Shown one piece after another: positions 23,945-36,780 of a stretch of 64,000 nt of DNA (position 1 is its first letter; every line of letters starts with the position of its first letter). The translations under genes and the position numbers were made by a program. The notes beneath the pieces are model-generated. The model saw nothing but the letters and a program-made list of their open reading frames with translations, searched no databases and was not told where the DNA came from. This stretch comes from Gnetum montanum (Eukaryota > Streptophyta > Gnetopsida > Gnetales > Gnetaceae): contig MNCI01006953.1 of NCBI GenBank assembly GCA_015680685.1, positions 1 to 64,000 of the forward strand. Direction: 5' to 3'.

Positions 23945-24811
23945 ACATCTATATAAAGAATGTAAGTTTGCAAGATGATGAATGCTTAATTTGGACTATG
24001 TGTTAACTATCATTACATGTTGTCACTTCATCAATGATAAAAATCATTGGTGGAGTGAAGGATCAAGTAAGAAAACATGTATAAAGATGTGTAAATAATG
24101 GACTAATGGATCTACGCTTTTACCTTCACTAAATTCAACACCTTCCAACCAGTAGCTATCTTCTATGAATCAGGCAATGTAAGTTGATAAATTCAATTGC
24201 ATTAATTGACAAAACTAGAAATCACATCACTCATCTTTATTATATTATATTATAAAAATGGTGAATTAGCCCACTACATGAGCCAAGGAACCAATCTCAA
24301 CATCTTGAAGGAAGTGCACAAACGATATAGTTGATGGGAACATCTACAACCTGGAGTCTTAATCCCTATTTAACATCAGACTCAAGGAAACTACAATTTG
24401 TAGTGAATCTAAGGAAACAAAGAAGGAATAATTCAAAGATACAGGAGAGGAAAAGTACATCCAAAAGTCCTAGAGTTTCTACATGTCATGGAATTTATTC
24501 ATGTCATTGGGATAACATTGCTAAAAATAGATAGTAACTAGTACAATAGGATAATGATCAATTCCTACATATCACTAGCTATAACAAAGCTAAGAATGGA
24601 TAATGATCAATTTATTTTAGCTTAAAATAGTAGTTTTGAGTACTAATACTAGTATTGATATTTTATTACATTAGTGTAGAGCAAAAGTATTTATTCAAAA
24701 AATGAATCTATACAAAATAAATCAATAGCAATAAATCCTTAGTGCAATAGGTGTGTCTAATATTATGTAACTTGAACACAACTTTTATATTTATTCCTAG
24801 AGTGAACATGG
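23945..24811. other. Spacer between two retrotransposons
   Basis: AT-rich. A 67-codon open frame at 24331-24534 has no recognisable motif. No gene is called. Confidence 0.4.
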
Positions 24812-25794
24812 TGTAGGAACACCTCTTCTAATTCCCTTATGCTTTATCCTACAAGTTATTTTTGAAATTTTTGGGCTTGAAGAAGACCTGGATGAGTGTG
24901 TCCTATTAGTATGTGTCTTCTTGTGTTGGTTTTTGATGATGATGATTATTGGATGTTTTGGCATTTTTGCAAGTGCTTTGGGCTCATTTTGATGGGTTTA
25001 TGAGGTTCTAGGATTTATGGGGACTTTTTTGGAGGTATTCAAAGGTTCTAGGCCTCAAAATGAATATTTTTGTGTTTGACATCTACAAGTGGAACATCCT
25101 ACTTGAAATGTCCCACCAGAATTTGGGACATCTCAGGACCAGATGTGATGTCCCAAAAGAATAGCAGATGTTCCCAAAAAAGTTTAAAACATCCTATATG
25201 ATGGGAAAAAAGCCTCCAGCATGGTGTTTCCATGGGGGAAACATCTAAAAGACTCAAAATCATTGTGGAAAACATCTAGGAGGTAAATAGAAAGTTTCTT
25301 AGGGTTTTGGATCTCTATAATATGTATGTGTCCATCCATGAAAGGAGCAAGAACATGTATGTAAATGAGAGAGAGAGAGAAGCTCTTGAGAGTGAAGATT
25401 TGAGTAAGATAGAGTGGGTAAGCACATTGGGTGAGTGCAATTAGTGACTATAGCTTCAAGATCAGCTTATGGTGTGTTGGTCTATGTGTTATTTTCTCTT
25501 GTATTTGAATTATGGGTTGAGATATCAATCTTGGGTTGTGGAAGAGATTTCTATTGGTTTTGTCTTACATTGAGAATAGCCATTGTGTGGTTGTAGGGCC
25601 TCATGCTCTACAATATCTATTGTGTGTGACTAGTTTTGTATGCTTGTGGATTTTGTGAACCTTGTTATAGTTGTCTTATGAAAATAATTGAAGATAGCTA
25701 CTTTTTAATTTTCTAACATAAATTTTTGTCTTTAAATAATATATAGATTTATTATTGGAAGGTGATTTAATATTGGAATGAACTTGCTCTAGCG
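24812..25794 (+). repeat. C1 5' LTR
   Basis: This is the direct repeat of 30546-31542. Between about 25078 and 25190 it holds several copies of a GATGTCCC/GGGACATC-type motif in both orientations, a probable U3 control array. A (GA)n run lies at 25367-25382. Confidence 0.85.
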
Positions 25795-25798
25795 TTAT

Positions 25799-25811
25799 TG
25801 GTTTTAGAGCC
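25799..25811 (+). other. C1 primer binding site (initiator Met tRNA type)
   Basis: TGGTTTTAGAGCC closely follows the 5' LTR. The usual plant initiator-Met site begins TGGTATCAGAGC, so two bases differ. Confidence 0.65.
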
Positions 25812-26149
25812 TAGTTTTATTGTTACTTGGATTTTGGTTAAGGATTTTTTCAATTTCAGATAACATCCAAGAAGAAATAGATGCAAGCTCTAAATTGCAA
25901 CATGAAGAGCATGAAGTTATATTTCTAGATGATGGTTGCTAAATTGGATGAAATTAGCATGAAGGTAGATAGAAATGTCGGTCCTAGCCATATTCAAACC
26001 CATGGAGGTAAAGAACATGTATGTTCAAATGATGAAGCTTCATAGCCAGTTGGAGCTGGAGTGTATGAAGAGGAAGGTCAATCTAGCTATGGAAATATAG
26101 GAAACCATTAGCTAAGGATTCTAATGGGATGGAATCCTATTTCTCAAAT

Positions 26150-27080
26150 AAGAACTCCAAGGACTCTAGCTGTGTTCAATACTTCTTTAAGAAATCTTGA
26201 TAACTAAGATGAGGCAATGCTTGCAAGAGTGTTTAGAAATGCTTCAAGACTTCCATACATAGAGTTGAAGAATTTTAATAGTGTAGATGGAACCAATGCT
26301 TTTGCACATTGGATTAAGGTATTTGAGAAGCATTTTCAGTTGGAAGAGATATTGAATAACTTGAGGGTACCTATTGTTGCATCTAGATTAGAAGGTATGA
26401 CTTCTACTTAGTGGAAAAAGGAATCCCAAGGTTACGAAAGATGAGACAATTAGCCTATTAAAGATTAGGATATGATGAAATACAGGTTGAAGAGAAAATA
26501 TGAACAATCTCATCAAAGACAAGAAATCATTATGAATTTAAAATACCTAAGAAGAGGTAGCAAGGATATCAAAGGATTTTAGATCGAATTTTGTGATCTA
26601 TTTCATTAAGCTAAGTTAAAGTGAAAGGAGTATGAGAAAGATTCAATATTTTAAAGAGGTCTTAAAATGACATAATATCAAGAGTTTTCCTTTTATGAGC
26701 CACAAACTCTTGTTGAGGCTTATGATTTGGCACTCAAGGCTGAGAAGAAATTACATGGATTCAAAAATAGGAGCAAAAAAACCTTGAAGAAAAAGGATAA
26801 TGGATCTAGATCTAATAAGGGATCAAAGTCTAAATCTAGAAACAAGGAGGGAAACCATGATAAGAAGATTGAAAGAGGCAATGAGAAGGGAAAAGCTAAG
26901 AAGAACCAAGGCAAGGAAGGCAAAGGTCAATGTAGCAACTCATAAAAAATTTAGTGCTTCAAATGTGGAGAATGGGGACATAAGCAATGGGAATATTCAC
27001 TTCACAAGGAATCCAAGGGAAAAGATGTGAAAACCATGGAGGTGGAGGAGACATCAAGCCAAGATCTTTAGAGAGGTAAT
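26150..27080 (+). pseudogene. C1 gag
   Basis: The capsid-like segment reads LKNFNSVDGTNAFAHWIKVF, then EKHFQLEEI. A Lys-rich linker (26727-26945) follows, then a zinc knuckle near 26955-26996 reading CFKCGEWGHKQWEY. The spacing is CX2CX4HX4 but the last Cys is Tyr. Stops of all three kinds interrupt it (for example the TAG after EGMTST at about 26409). The role would be particle formation and RNA packaging. Confidence 0.75.
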
Positions 27081-27099
27081 CCTAACACTCTAAAAATTG

Positions 27100-30000
27100 A
27101 GGATGTTTCTGAATTAAATTCTTGTGCATTCATGGGGAATGTAAATAACAGAGATCATCTTGATAGGAAACTTTTATTTCAAATTAGGGTGAGTTGTTTG
27201 CATAGTGGGGAATGGATTCATATTTTGATTGATGGGGGAGCCAAATAAAATGTTATTTTTTCTAGGAAAATTGCTAAATTGGGTTTGGTAACTAATCCTC
27301 ATCTTAGACCCTATTAGATGCATTGGTTATCTAAATATTTTTCCTAAGAGGTGAGGGAACAATGTACTTTGATATTTAAAATTGGAAGTTTTCATGATGT
27401 TGTGAAGTGTGATATGATTCCAATATAATTTTATAATTTAATTCTTGATAGACCTTGGAATTTTAATAATGGTGCTTAGTTTGATGGAGCAAAAAATGTG
27501 TGGAGTGTTGCTAGACTTGATAGAATCCATGATTTAATTCCTATGATAGTTGAATAAGTGAGGTAGAAAAACTCATTTAATGCTTTCTTAATCCTTCTAG
27601 GAGAGAGGGAATATATTAAGGAACATGATAAAACCATTTTTTTTTGTTGTTATGAAAATAGTTGCTACTAATCATGATGATGTGCAAGTTGAACTTCCTA
27701 TAGGTGTGCTAGGCTTGAAAGAGAAATTTTCCAAGGTATTTAAGTAGGAATCGAATGGACCACGACCAATGAGGAATGCAAAACATCAAATTAACTTCAT
27801 CCTTGGTGCTACCATTCTAAACGAGAGAGCTTACTATATTGCACCAAAGAAGAGGTTTGAATTCCAAAGGCAAGTAGAAGGGTTGCTTGTAAATGACTTC
27901 TTGAGGGAATCCATTTTACCTAATGTAGTTCCAATGGTGCTAGTGCCAAAGAAGGATGGTGATGAATGAAGGATGTGCATTGATTTCAAGGTAGTGAATA
28001 GGATAATAGTGAGGTACAAGTTTGCTATTCTAAGAATGGATGATATTCTTTATGTCCTTACCAATGTAGAAATGTTTAGCAAAATTGATTTGAAGAGTGG
28101 TTATCATCAAATCAGGATCAAGCAAGGTGATGAGTGAAAGAAAACTTTCAAAACACTAGATGGATTGTTTGAGTGGTTGGTGATTCCATTTGGGCTCACA
28201 AATGCACCTCCTACATTCATGAGGTTGATGCATGATGTATTGAAGGACTTGATTGGTAAGTGATGTATTGTCTTTTTTGACAATATTTTGGTCTATAGCT
28301 CTAATGAGGAAGAGCACTTAGATCACTTGAGGATGGTGTGGCTTAAGTTGGAGGAGTCACAGTTAATGATCAATGTGAAGAAAAGTCATTTCTTAAAGAG
28401 GGAAATTATATATTTTGGTCATGTGATTTCTGAAAACTATATTTAGATGGAAGCTACCAAGGTAAAGGCTATTAAGGATTGGCCAACTCCTAAGAATGTT
28501 GGAGAGGTAAGATCATCCATTGGTTTAGTAGGTTTTATAGATAGTTGGCCTATGTTTACATTTTTGAAGAAAAATAAAGAATTTAGGTGGGATAATGAAA
28601 CCCAACGGAGCTTTGAATTATTGAAAGAAAAGATTACTAGTGAACTAGTGCTTGCAATTATAGATTTTCATAAGATTCTCTAGGTGGAGATAGATGCAAG
28701 TGGACTTGCCATTGGTGGGGTACTTTCACAAGAAGGTAGGCCTATTACTTTATTTTCTAAAACATTGAATGAGTCAAGGTAGAAATATAGTGTATATGAG
28801 AAGGATTTGTTTACTATTCTCCAAGAAATCAAGAATTTCAAGCATTACTTGTTACCTGAGTTCACCTTCATGAGAAACCACAATGCACTTCAATTGTTAA
28901 ACAAACAAAAGAAGTTGAGTGAAAAGAACATGAAGTACGTTGCACAATTACATGATTTCAAGTTTATGCTAAAGCAAAAAGGTGGAAAAGACAATGTGGT
29001 GGTTGATCCATTATCTGAGGTGCATGTGGCGAATTTCAACATACCTCATGTGGAAGGTATGGGTAATTTTTCTTCTTTGTATAAGCATGATATTGATTTT
29101 GGATAGGTTTGGAGAAGCCTCAAAGAGCCATTGATGAATAGGATAGACTAGTGGAGGGACTATCATATTGAAGATGAACTATTATTTAATAATGAAAAGG
29201 TATGTATTCCTAATTGTGATTTTAGGAAAAGGATTTTGTTTGAAAATCATTTTAGTTGCATGGAAAGTCACATGAGAAAGGATAAAACATTGGAAATTTT
29301 GGGTAGGTACTATTTTTGGCCTAGTATTACAACACAAGTTTCAAAATTTATGAAGGAGTGCTTGACATGTCAGAAGTTCAAAGGAGGTAAAGGTGTGGAT
29401 GAACACTCTATGCCTTTACTACTTCCCAAAGAACCATGGGAAATAGTTTCAATGGACTTTGTCAATGGTATTCTAAAGACCAAGAGCAGGAAAAATGCAA
29501 TTTTTATTGTGGTTGACATGTTCTCCAAGATGGCACATTCTATTTCATGCAAGAAGATGAGTGATGCCTCTCATGTTGCAAATTTATTTTTCTAGAATGT
29601 TATGAAGTTGCATGGTATTCCTTTGAATATTGTTAGTGATAGAGATTCCAAGATCAGAAGTCATTTTTGGAGGTACCTTTGGAAGATTTTAGGGACAAAT
29701 TTGAATTTTTCTAGTGCATATCATCCACAATATAATGGCCAAATGGAGGTGATGAATAAATCCTTTCTAAAAATATTGAGATGTTTGTGTGATGAACAAC
29801 CAAGAAAGTGGAAAGACTTGTTGTGTCATGCTAAATTTTTGTACAATAATGCTTTTCATATCACAATTGGCAAAATACCATTTGAGGTAAACTATGGAAT
29901 TTTTCCAAAGATGGTGAACACTTTAAAGGGCTTTGATGGTGAAGCTCAACTTAGTGTTGATTTTTTGTAAGAGATGATGAATCTCCATGCATAAGTAAAA

Positions 30001-30516
30001 CCAAATCTTGAGGCGAAGGCTAAAGAGAGAGTCCTCAAGAAAAATGAGGGAAAACAAAAGCCTAATTTTACTATTAGTGACTTGGTTTGAATGCACTTGA
30101 AGAAGCAGCAGTTGAGAGGTGTTAAATTCTCCAAATTGAAAGCTAAGAAGATGAGGCCCTTTAAAATCAAGACTAAAGTTAATAATAATTCTTTTAAGAT
30201 TAATTTACCAAATGATGTTGGTATGTATTTTATGTTTAATATTTCAAATCTTGCACACTATCATGGACTAGCCAATGAGGAGACCATATAGGATAGAATT
30301 GATGAGTTGAAGGGGACTATTGATCAGTACAAGCCTTCAATGAAGAGGAAGGCAATTGTACTCAAGTGGAGGGAAGCTTCTAACACAGAGGGAGCTAAGA
30401 GGCATGAATATTTGATCCACTACGAGGATGAATCTACTAATGATGCTATATGGATCCATGAGACTAAACTTCTTGAGTGGGGGATCACTTCTACCTCTAC
30501 TCTAATGTTCACATAA
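27100..30516 (+). pseudogene. C1 protease-RT-RNase H-integrase-chromodomain-like
   Basis: Protease: HILIDGGAK near 27225. The frame then changes, probably in the T run at about 27637. RT 27770-28440: [37 protein letters not shown]. The YxDD-type site is FFDNILVYS, with the second Asp now Asn (28282-28284). RNase H about 28690-29020: VEIDASGLAIGGVLS. Integrase about 29220-29970: an HHCC region (HMRKDK ... CLTCQKF), then SMDFVNG, IVSDRDS and QMEVMNKSF for the D-D-E triad. The tail (30330-30490) reads KRHEYLIHYEDESTNDAIWI, like the 'YLVKW...ATWE' core of chromodomains on plant chromovirus integrases. From about 27650 to 30516 one frame is kept, broken only by stops. Confidence 0.85.
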
Positions 30517-30527
30517 GTTCACTTTTT

Positions 30528-30545
30528 GAAGGGTAAAAGAGTTGG
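30528..30545 (+). other. C1 polypurine tract
   Basis: GAAGGGTAAAAGAGTTGG lies directly before the 3' LTR start TGTAGG. Confidence 0.65.
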
Positions 30546-31542
30546 TGTAGGAACATCTCTTTTGATTCCCTCATGCTTTTTCCTACAAGTTGTTTTTGCA
30601 AGTTTTGGACTTGAAGAAGACTTGAACAAGCATGTCTTGTTAGTGCGTGTCTTCTTATGTTGATTTTTGATGATGATGATTCCTTGATGTTTTGGCATGT
30701 TTGGAGGTGTTTTGGGCTCATTTTGATGAGTTTAGGGGGTTCCAAAGTCTATGGGGACTTGTTTGGAGGCATCTAGAGGTTCCAAGAATCAAAATGAGCA
30801 TTTTTGTGTTTGGCACCTATAGGTGGAACATCCCACCAGAATTTGGGACATTCTAGGACCAAATAGAACATCCTAGAAAAATAGTTGACATTCCATCCAT
30901 GAGTTAGATTTTTGTAGTAGACATCCTAGCAAAGTTTAAGATGTTCCTAATGATGGGGAAGAACCTCAAACATGGAATTTTAATGGGGAAAGCATCTGAA
31001 AGACTCAAGATCCTTGTGGCAAATATCTAGGAAGGAAAATAGAAAAATTCCTAAGATTTTGAATCTCTATAATATGTATGTATCCATTCATGAAAGGAGA
31101 GAGAACATGTATGTGAATGAGTAAGAGAGAAAAGTTATTGAGAGTGGAGAGTTGAGCTAGATAGAGTGGGTGAGCACATTGGATGAGTGTAATTGGTGAT
31201 GGTAGCTCCAAGATTAGCTTGTGGTGTGCTGGTATATGAGTTCTTTTCTCTTGTATCTCACTTGTGAGTTGAGATCTCAATCCTAGATTATGAAAGAGAT
31301 TTCTATTAGTTGTGTCTTGCATTGAGAACAATCATTGTGTGGTTGTAGGGCCTCATGCTCTACAATATTTGTTGAGTGTGATAGGTTTTAGATTATTATG
31401 TGGTGTGAACCTTGTAATTTTTTTATAAAAATACTTAAAGATAGCTTGTTTTCTTATTTTCTAGCATAAAGTTTTGTCTTTGCATAATATTTGGATTTAG
31501 TATTGAAAGGTGATTTAATATTGGAATGAACCTAATCTAGAA
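30546..31542 (+). repeat. C1 3' LTR
   Basis: This is the direct repeat of 24812-25794. The GACATC-type motif cluster lies at about 30820-30945. Confidence 0.85.
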
Positions 31543-34500
31543 TGCTAGTAAGTTGAATAGCTCATACAAGACTAACTAAAGATTTTTCATTTTCTTCCAA
31601 AGAAATTTGTTAATATTTTAATAATATATATTTCTCATCTACTACCACTTGTAATATTCTATTTTCATGTTGCTTGTTGTTTCATCTTCTAGTTAGAACT
31701 CAAAAATAATGTAATCTCATTCCTACTTTGCTAATTAGTGCTCTCATATATCTTGAAATTATTCCATGAAAATATTTTTTTTATCATGTCTACCACCTCT
31801 AATATTTTGCTAGTAAAATTGAAGCTTTTTGTTCAGTATTTGTTCCTTATTTTGTCATCTCTCTAGAAGTTTCTCTATAAAAAGTTTCTAAGTTTGTTCT
31901 AAATTTTTTATTCCATCAATATTATCAATACCCCATTTTTGGAATCACAATTTTCCTTCATGGAACCACCTCTATTGTGGAGATTTTCTGGTGAGCTCTC
32001 TTGAGATCTTATTGTTGTTTTTATTTCTCAAGTAGACTATTAAGAACTAATACATTACTTCAACTTCTAATGGAAAAAAATTAGCTACTAATAAAAGTAT
32101 TGTGTATGGTACTTGAGTTTTCATATCAAATTCATCTAACAAGAACTATTTTGATTTTTGTTTTTTGACTTTTTCATATGGTTTTTGATCAAGACATAGG
32201 CCCCACACTAGACATCCATAAAGCATTGTAATTTGTAGAATTGTTTGAAAAACATATTTTCAAATTGTTTAAGTACAAACATTATGATTGCTACAATTGT
32301 TCTTTATTATATAAAAAGCCTTCTATCCATTTACAACTTTTTGTTATATACAAGGCTTCACTTGTAAGTTCTATTATAATCTCTTCACACTTGCCATCAT
32401 TATGGATGTGGGTGTACAGAGACAACTAGTCACTACACTAAATATAGGTGGTGACCAATTCATCTTTCTACAAAAATATATCTCAAATATTTACGATAAA
32501 CTCCTTCTTTGTTTCACTATGGTTAAAATAGTTATGTAGAAAATACTAGTTGCTACTCATTGCTCTACAAAGAAAGGATAGTGATTTGTACAAAATATTG
32601 TGATATGGATTGCTAGATTTTGAATGATCAATTATTAAAAATTTTCTTACAAAAGCATGTAAAAATAACATGATCCCAATTAAATCATCCACTATTAGAA
32701 GTATCACTATTATTACACAATTTCACATGAAGAAAACAAAAATATATTAATCTTTAATTACATCTTAAAACTCAAAATTGGAACAATTTTTTTTGCTCAT
32801 CATGGATCTCAAGTTCACACTATATTTTAATTAGTTTACATTATATTTAGAATCAAAGCCATGTAATATTTTTAATTTCTTAAAGTTATAAGGTTAAATA
32901 GAAAAAATGAAGTAGTGTTTTAAAAAATGGCACAAATTTGTTAATGAAACATGTTAGAGAATTTATTAATAGCATATTTATGTTATCATTGAGACTACAA
33001 ATATATCTTGAAATATATATGAACCAAGATACATACCCATAATGTTATTATGTTTTGAAAAGATTATTGAATTTCTAGCATCAATATTTGATATTTATTT
33101 ATGAAAATTAGTGATATTAAAACTAGAAAATTAACTTTTAAAATTAGAAAACCTTACTTATATGATCACCAATTTCCATAGCATATGCATGCACTACATT
33201 TTTAAAAACTCATATAACTTAAATTGATCATGCAATTCATGAACCATTGAAATTTGTACTTGTTAATCATAAAATTTTTATATAAAAATTATATATCAAG
33301 AAAATTGAAATTGTAATTAAGAAATATGATTAAACACTTGTAGTAACCTTGAACCAAGCATGCTACTTTGTCATTTTAAGTATTTTCTTTCATTTTTCTT
33401 TTGTCACTAGAAATAGCTTGTGGTCCTTTGCTATCTTACATAGCATACTAGTTAGTTTTGAATACTTCATGTTATTTACTAGTTGATGAAATTCACCAAG
33501 TTATATTTTTATTGTCTAGCCACCTAGAAGAGTAGGCAATCCCTTGCCCTTTTTGCAATCATATTTTAGTAACAATTAATAAGCAAATGATAACTAAAGA
33601 TCATAATCATGAAGCTTGAATTCAATGATAGATATATAATAGAAAATAAAAAAAGGACTATGCAATATATGATTTAGGATTATACTAAAAAATAATCACA
33701 TATTTTAATTGGAAGCAAAATGAAATACATTGTAATTACTCATAATGAATAGGATCTTCATGCTACTCACCAATTGCTATTGTTGTTTCTGTAGCTACCT
33801 TAGCTACCATGTGTTATGTACACCTAGTTCAAAAATATTTGAATATAAACCAAGGAAATGAATTGATTCTAATTTGTTACCTTTGATAGTTTATTCTTAT
33901 ATTTTAGTGTTTGATTTTCTTCCATGTTATTGGTATCATCAACCATGTTTAATTTCCTTCATAAGAAAATGAAACTAGTACATTCATTATCTAAATGATG
34001 TAGATATTAATTTTATAAATTTAATAAAATATTAGAAAAAAAATATTCAAAAAAATATAGCATAGATATTTCAATTGGTGTAGCCAACAAAATATTACTA
34101 TTATAATTCAACATCGTATTAGGCAACTTACTCAATAAGTAACTCTTTCTCATAATCTCTGACCGATGATAAATTCTCTTCATTATTAATATCATGGTCT
34201 AAGTTTCTTATACCAATTTCATCCTCTCTTAGACACACATCTTCAATGTCCTCATTCACTAAGTCACTTTTAAAACCTTCATCTATTTCTTCATAAAGGT
34301 TCATAGGCTTTTACTCTATAATCACATGTCAAATAGGTTGAATTGGATCTTATATATAGATAGTCTAATTTACTTGAGATGCCATGATTAATGTATCATC
34401 ATTTCCCTTAGTTCTTTAAACCATTTTCTAAACAATAATATAGAATCTAGAGTTTTGAATATTTATATCAACCATATGGAAATAAAATCTATTTATTAAG

Positions 34501-34638
34501 TTATCACTATAACAGATGGTTTCTTATTCTGCCTTGTAACCAAGTAGTCTCAACTAATCAAAAATAGATATTTTATTATATTGCATCTGTTCATCCAAAA
34601 TCTATGACATGAATATTGAGGTTATATTAACTTCATTA
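31543..34638. other. Unassigned AT-rich region
   Basis: About 3.1 kb with no family that I can name. On the minus strand, 34320-34130 reads as an acidic peptide (MNLYEEIDEGFKSDLVNEDI and onward) that could be part of a decayed transposon gene, but there is no supporting motif. The copia element inserted at its right end. Confidence 0.4.
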
Positions 34639-35762
34639 TGTTGAAATTTTGGTATGTAAAACCCTTCAAAAATGTAGAATGTGGAAAATGTGTTTATATT
34701 GCCTTGTGGGACTAAGAAAGACCAAGAGCATGATGAGATTAGGAAAATAGCATAATCAAGAGCTTTAATGAATCAATACATTAGATCAATACAAAGATAA
34801 AATCATGAGCCAAAAAGGGAGCCGTGATGATAAAACAAGAGCTAGGATGCAAATAGAGTCAACAAGCCAAATGAAGATGTTCTGGGGACTACTTGGATGC
34901 CAAAATGATAGAGAAATGCTTTAGAATTCAAAGTGATCTTGTAGGGTAGATGTCTCAAATTGACAATAGATGTCTCACTCTCAATAGAGATATCTTAGGG
35001 TAGATGTCTCAAGGTAGACATCTCATTTTTTAGATAGATGTCTTTCTAGAATTAGAGTTGATTTTAGTTAAACGTCTTAACTTTGAATAAGATGTCTCAA
35101 TAAACCATTTCCTAGTTGTTGCATGAATTCTAAGATTTTTTTGGAAACTCAAAGGGTATAAGATAAAGTGGAATTCTTGGGAAATGGACAAGCATTATTC
35201 ATTGAATATCTATCATTATCTACTTCAAGTGAATTAGCTTTGTTCTTCATCAATTTCATCAATTGTATTTGTTGTATGAATTAAGAGCTTCATTGCAAGA
35301 AATTTGTAAATTACATTACAATATCTCCTTGATTTTTCTTATTTCTTTGTTGCCCTATAGGATTGATGTGATTCTTATAAGAAGGAATCTTGTGAGCTTG
35401 TCGGGATCTTGCAGGATTGAGTGTGTTCGTAGAAAAAAAACACTCTAGTGCAAAGCTCATGTTTTGTAAAGGTTGTGAGATCCTTCAAACCACATTTTGA
35501 TCTTTTTGGGATCTTGCAGGATTGGGTGTGTTCATAGCATTGAAACACTCTGGCTTAGAAGCCAAACTTTGTAAAGGTTGTGGTGTCATTTAAACCACAT
35601 TTTTCTAAGGAAGAAAGTCTAGAGGTGTGTAAGGTTTCTACCCTTAAAAATTGTAGAAGTACCCAACTTAGAGAACCATGTAGAAATTATGTGTGGTTTT
35701 GGTTGTCTTGGTTGCTTTAATTGGGGAAATTATTCAACCCCCCTCTAATTTCTTGATACTTA
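34639..35762 (+). repeat. Copia 5' LTR
   Basis: It starts TGTTGAAA and is the direct repeat of 45436-46543. At 34948-35098 there are six close matches and two weaker ones to AGATGTCTC, one of them inverted, a likely U3 control array. Confidence 0.9.
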
Positions 35763-35764
35763 AG

Positions 35765-35776
35765 TGGTATTGGAGC
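35765..35776 (+). other. Copia primer binding site
   Basis: TGGTATTGGAGC lies two bases after the LTR. It matches the initiator-Met type (TGGTATCAGAGC) except at two positions. Confidence 0.8.
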
Positions 35777-35818
35777 ACAGTACTCTTGATTTTGAGCATA
35801 ACAACTTAGGAGTGAACA

Positions 35819-36780
35819 ATGGAAGAAGGATCTTACATGAAGTCACTAATGTTCAATGGGTTCACCTTTACATGCTGGAAGACTCAAATGCAAGAATTAT
35901 TTAAGTATGTGAAATTCTTAGTTTGGACATTCATCTTGGATGGATGCACTTAACTCATGAGTAGCATTTAGGGTAGCAAAGCTAAGACTAGAGGTAAGTA
36001 ATTTAGGCTTTCAAACTTTGATACATTTTCTATGGAATGCTGGATATGTGGTAGAAGAGGCCATATGGCCTCCAAATGCCCCAATGTTTACATTTTACAA
36101 GAAATTGAGTATCATGAAGAAATAAGAAGAAGTAACATCTATATAAGTTGGGATAATAGATGAAACAAGCAATACACTCAGATATTCATATCTTTTATGT
36201 ATATACTTGGAAAATCAAGAACCTATCAATGATACAATCTCTAATGATGAGGCTAAAGATGAAGCTGAAGAAGATGAGACTTCTTTGGAAGAAAGGTATG
36301 ACCTACTTTGTAATGAGGTAACTTTTTAAAGTTTATGTAACAAAATGAAAAAGGAAATGTATACTAAAGAACTAGAGATAGCTTAACTTAATATAAAGTG
36401 CTCAAATATTGAAAAGGAAAACTCAGACCTAAGGACTAAGGTAAGAAAGCTAACCCTTTTCCATGAGCAGATTAACAAGGATCTTGTAGATTTGAAGCTC
36501 ATCAATGATAGGTTAGAAAAAGGAAAGGAGACACTACAAATCATGCTAGGACAAGGTGGAGATCTAAAAAATGAAAGATAACTAAGAAGTCATTCCTGCT
36601 ATAAGACATCTACAAGCACTTCATCAAATAGGAGGTATGCGCCCAAGTTTGCTCATGTAACCCAAATGAGAAATACTATGTGTTTTTACGATGGTAATTT
36701 TGGACATAAGAAATATTATTATTATTTACGATCAAAGCATTACAAATTGATGACATGATCTAAACAAAAGAAGTCTAGAA
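35819..36780 (+). pseudogene. Copia gag relic
   Basis: ATG at 35819 opens MEEGSYMKSLMFNGFTFTCW, the usual 'F.G..F..WK..M' start of copia gag. After only about 75 codons comes a perfect CX2CX4HX4C knuckle, CWICGRRGHMASKCP (about 36031-36075). This is far closer than in a normal gag, so the middle of the capsid region is deleted. An acidic, coiled-coil-like stretch follows (36230-36580, with LEERYDLLCNEV and ENSDLRTKVRKL). A second, broken knuckle reads CFYDGNFGHKKYYYYL near 36680, where Cys are lost. The double-knuckle layout recalls the SIRE/Maximus lineage. Stops are present. Confidence 0.72.

Larger units (their letters stand above)
24812..31542 (+). mobile_element. C1: Ty3 chromovirus-like retrotransposon
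   Basis: Two direct LTRs start TGTAGGAAC at 24812 and 30546. They end near 25794 and 31542, where similarity stops after TCTAG. Inside are an initiator-Met-type primer site, gag with a CCHC-like knuckle, protease, RT, RNase H, integrase and a C-terminal chromodomain-like segment, all on the plus strand. The exact right end and the target duplication are not resolved: CATGG on the left against AATGC on the right, if the LTR stops at 31540. Stops, a frame change and mutated catalytic residues show that it is inactive. Confidence 0.88.

Noticed and set aside
34013-34195. 60-codon minus-strand frame in the unassigned region
   Set aside because: It is low-complexity and AT-rich, with no motif, and lies out of frame with the nearby acidic peptide.
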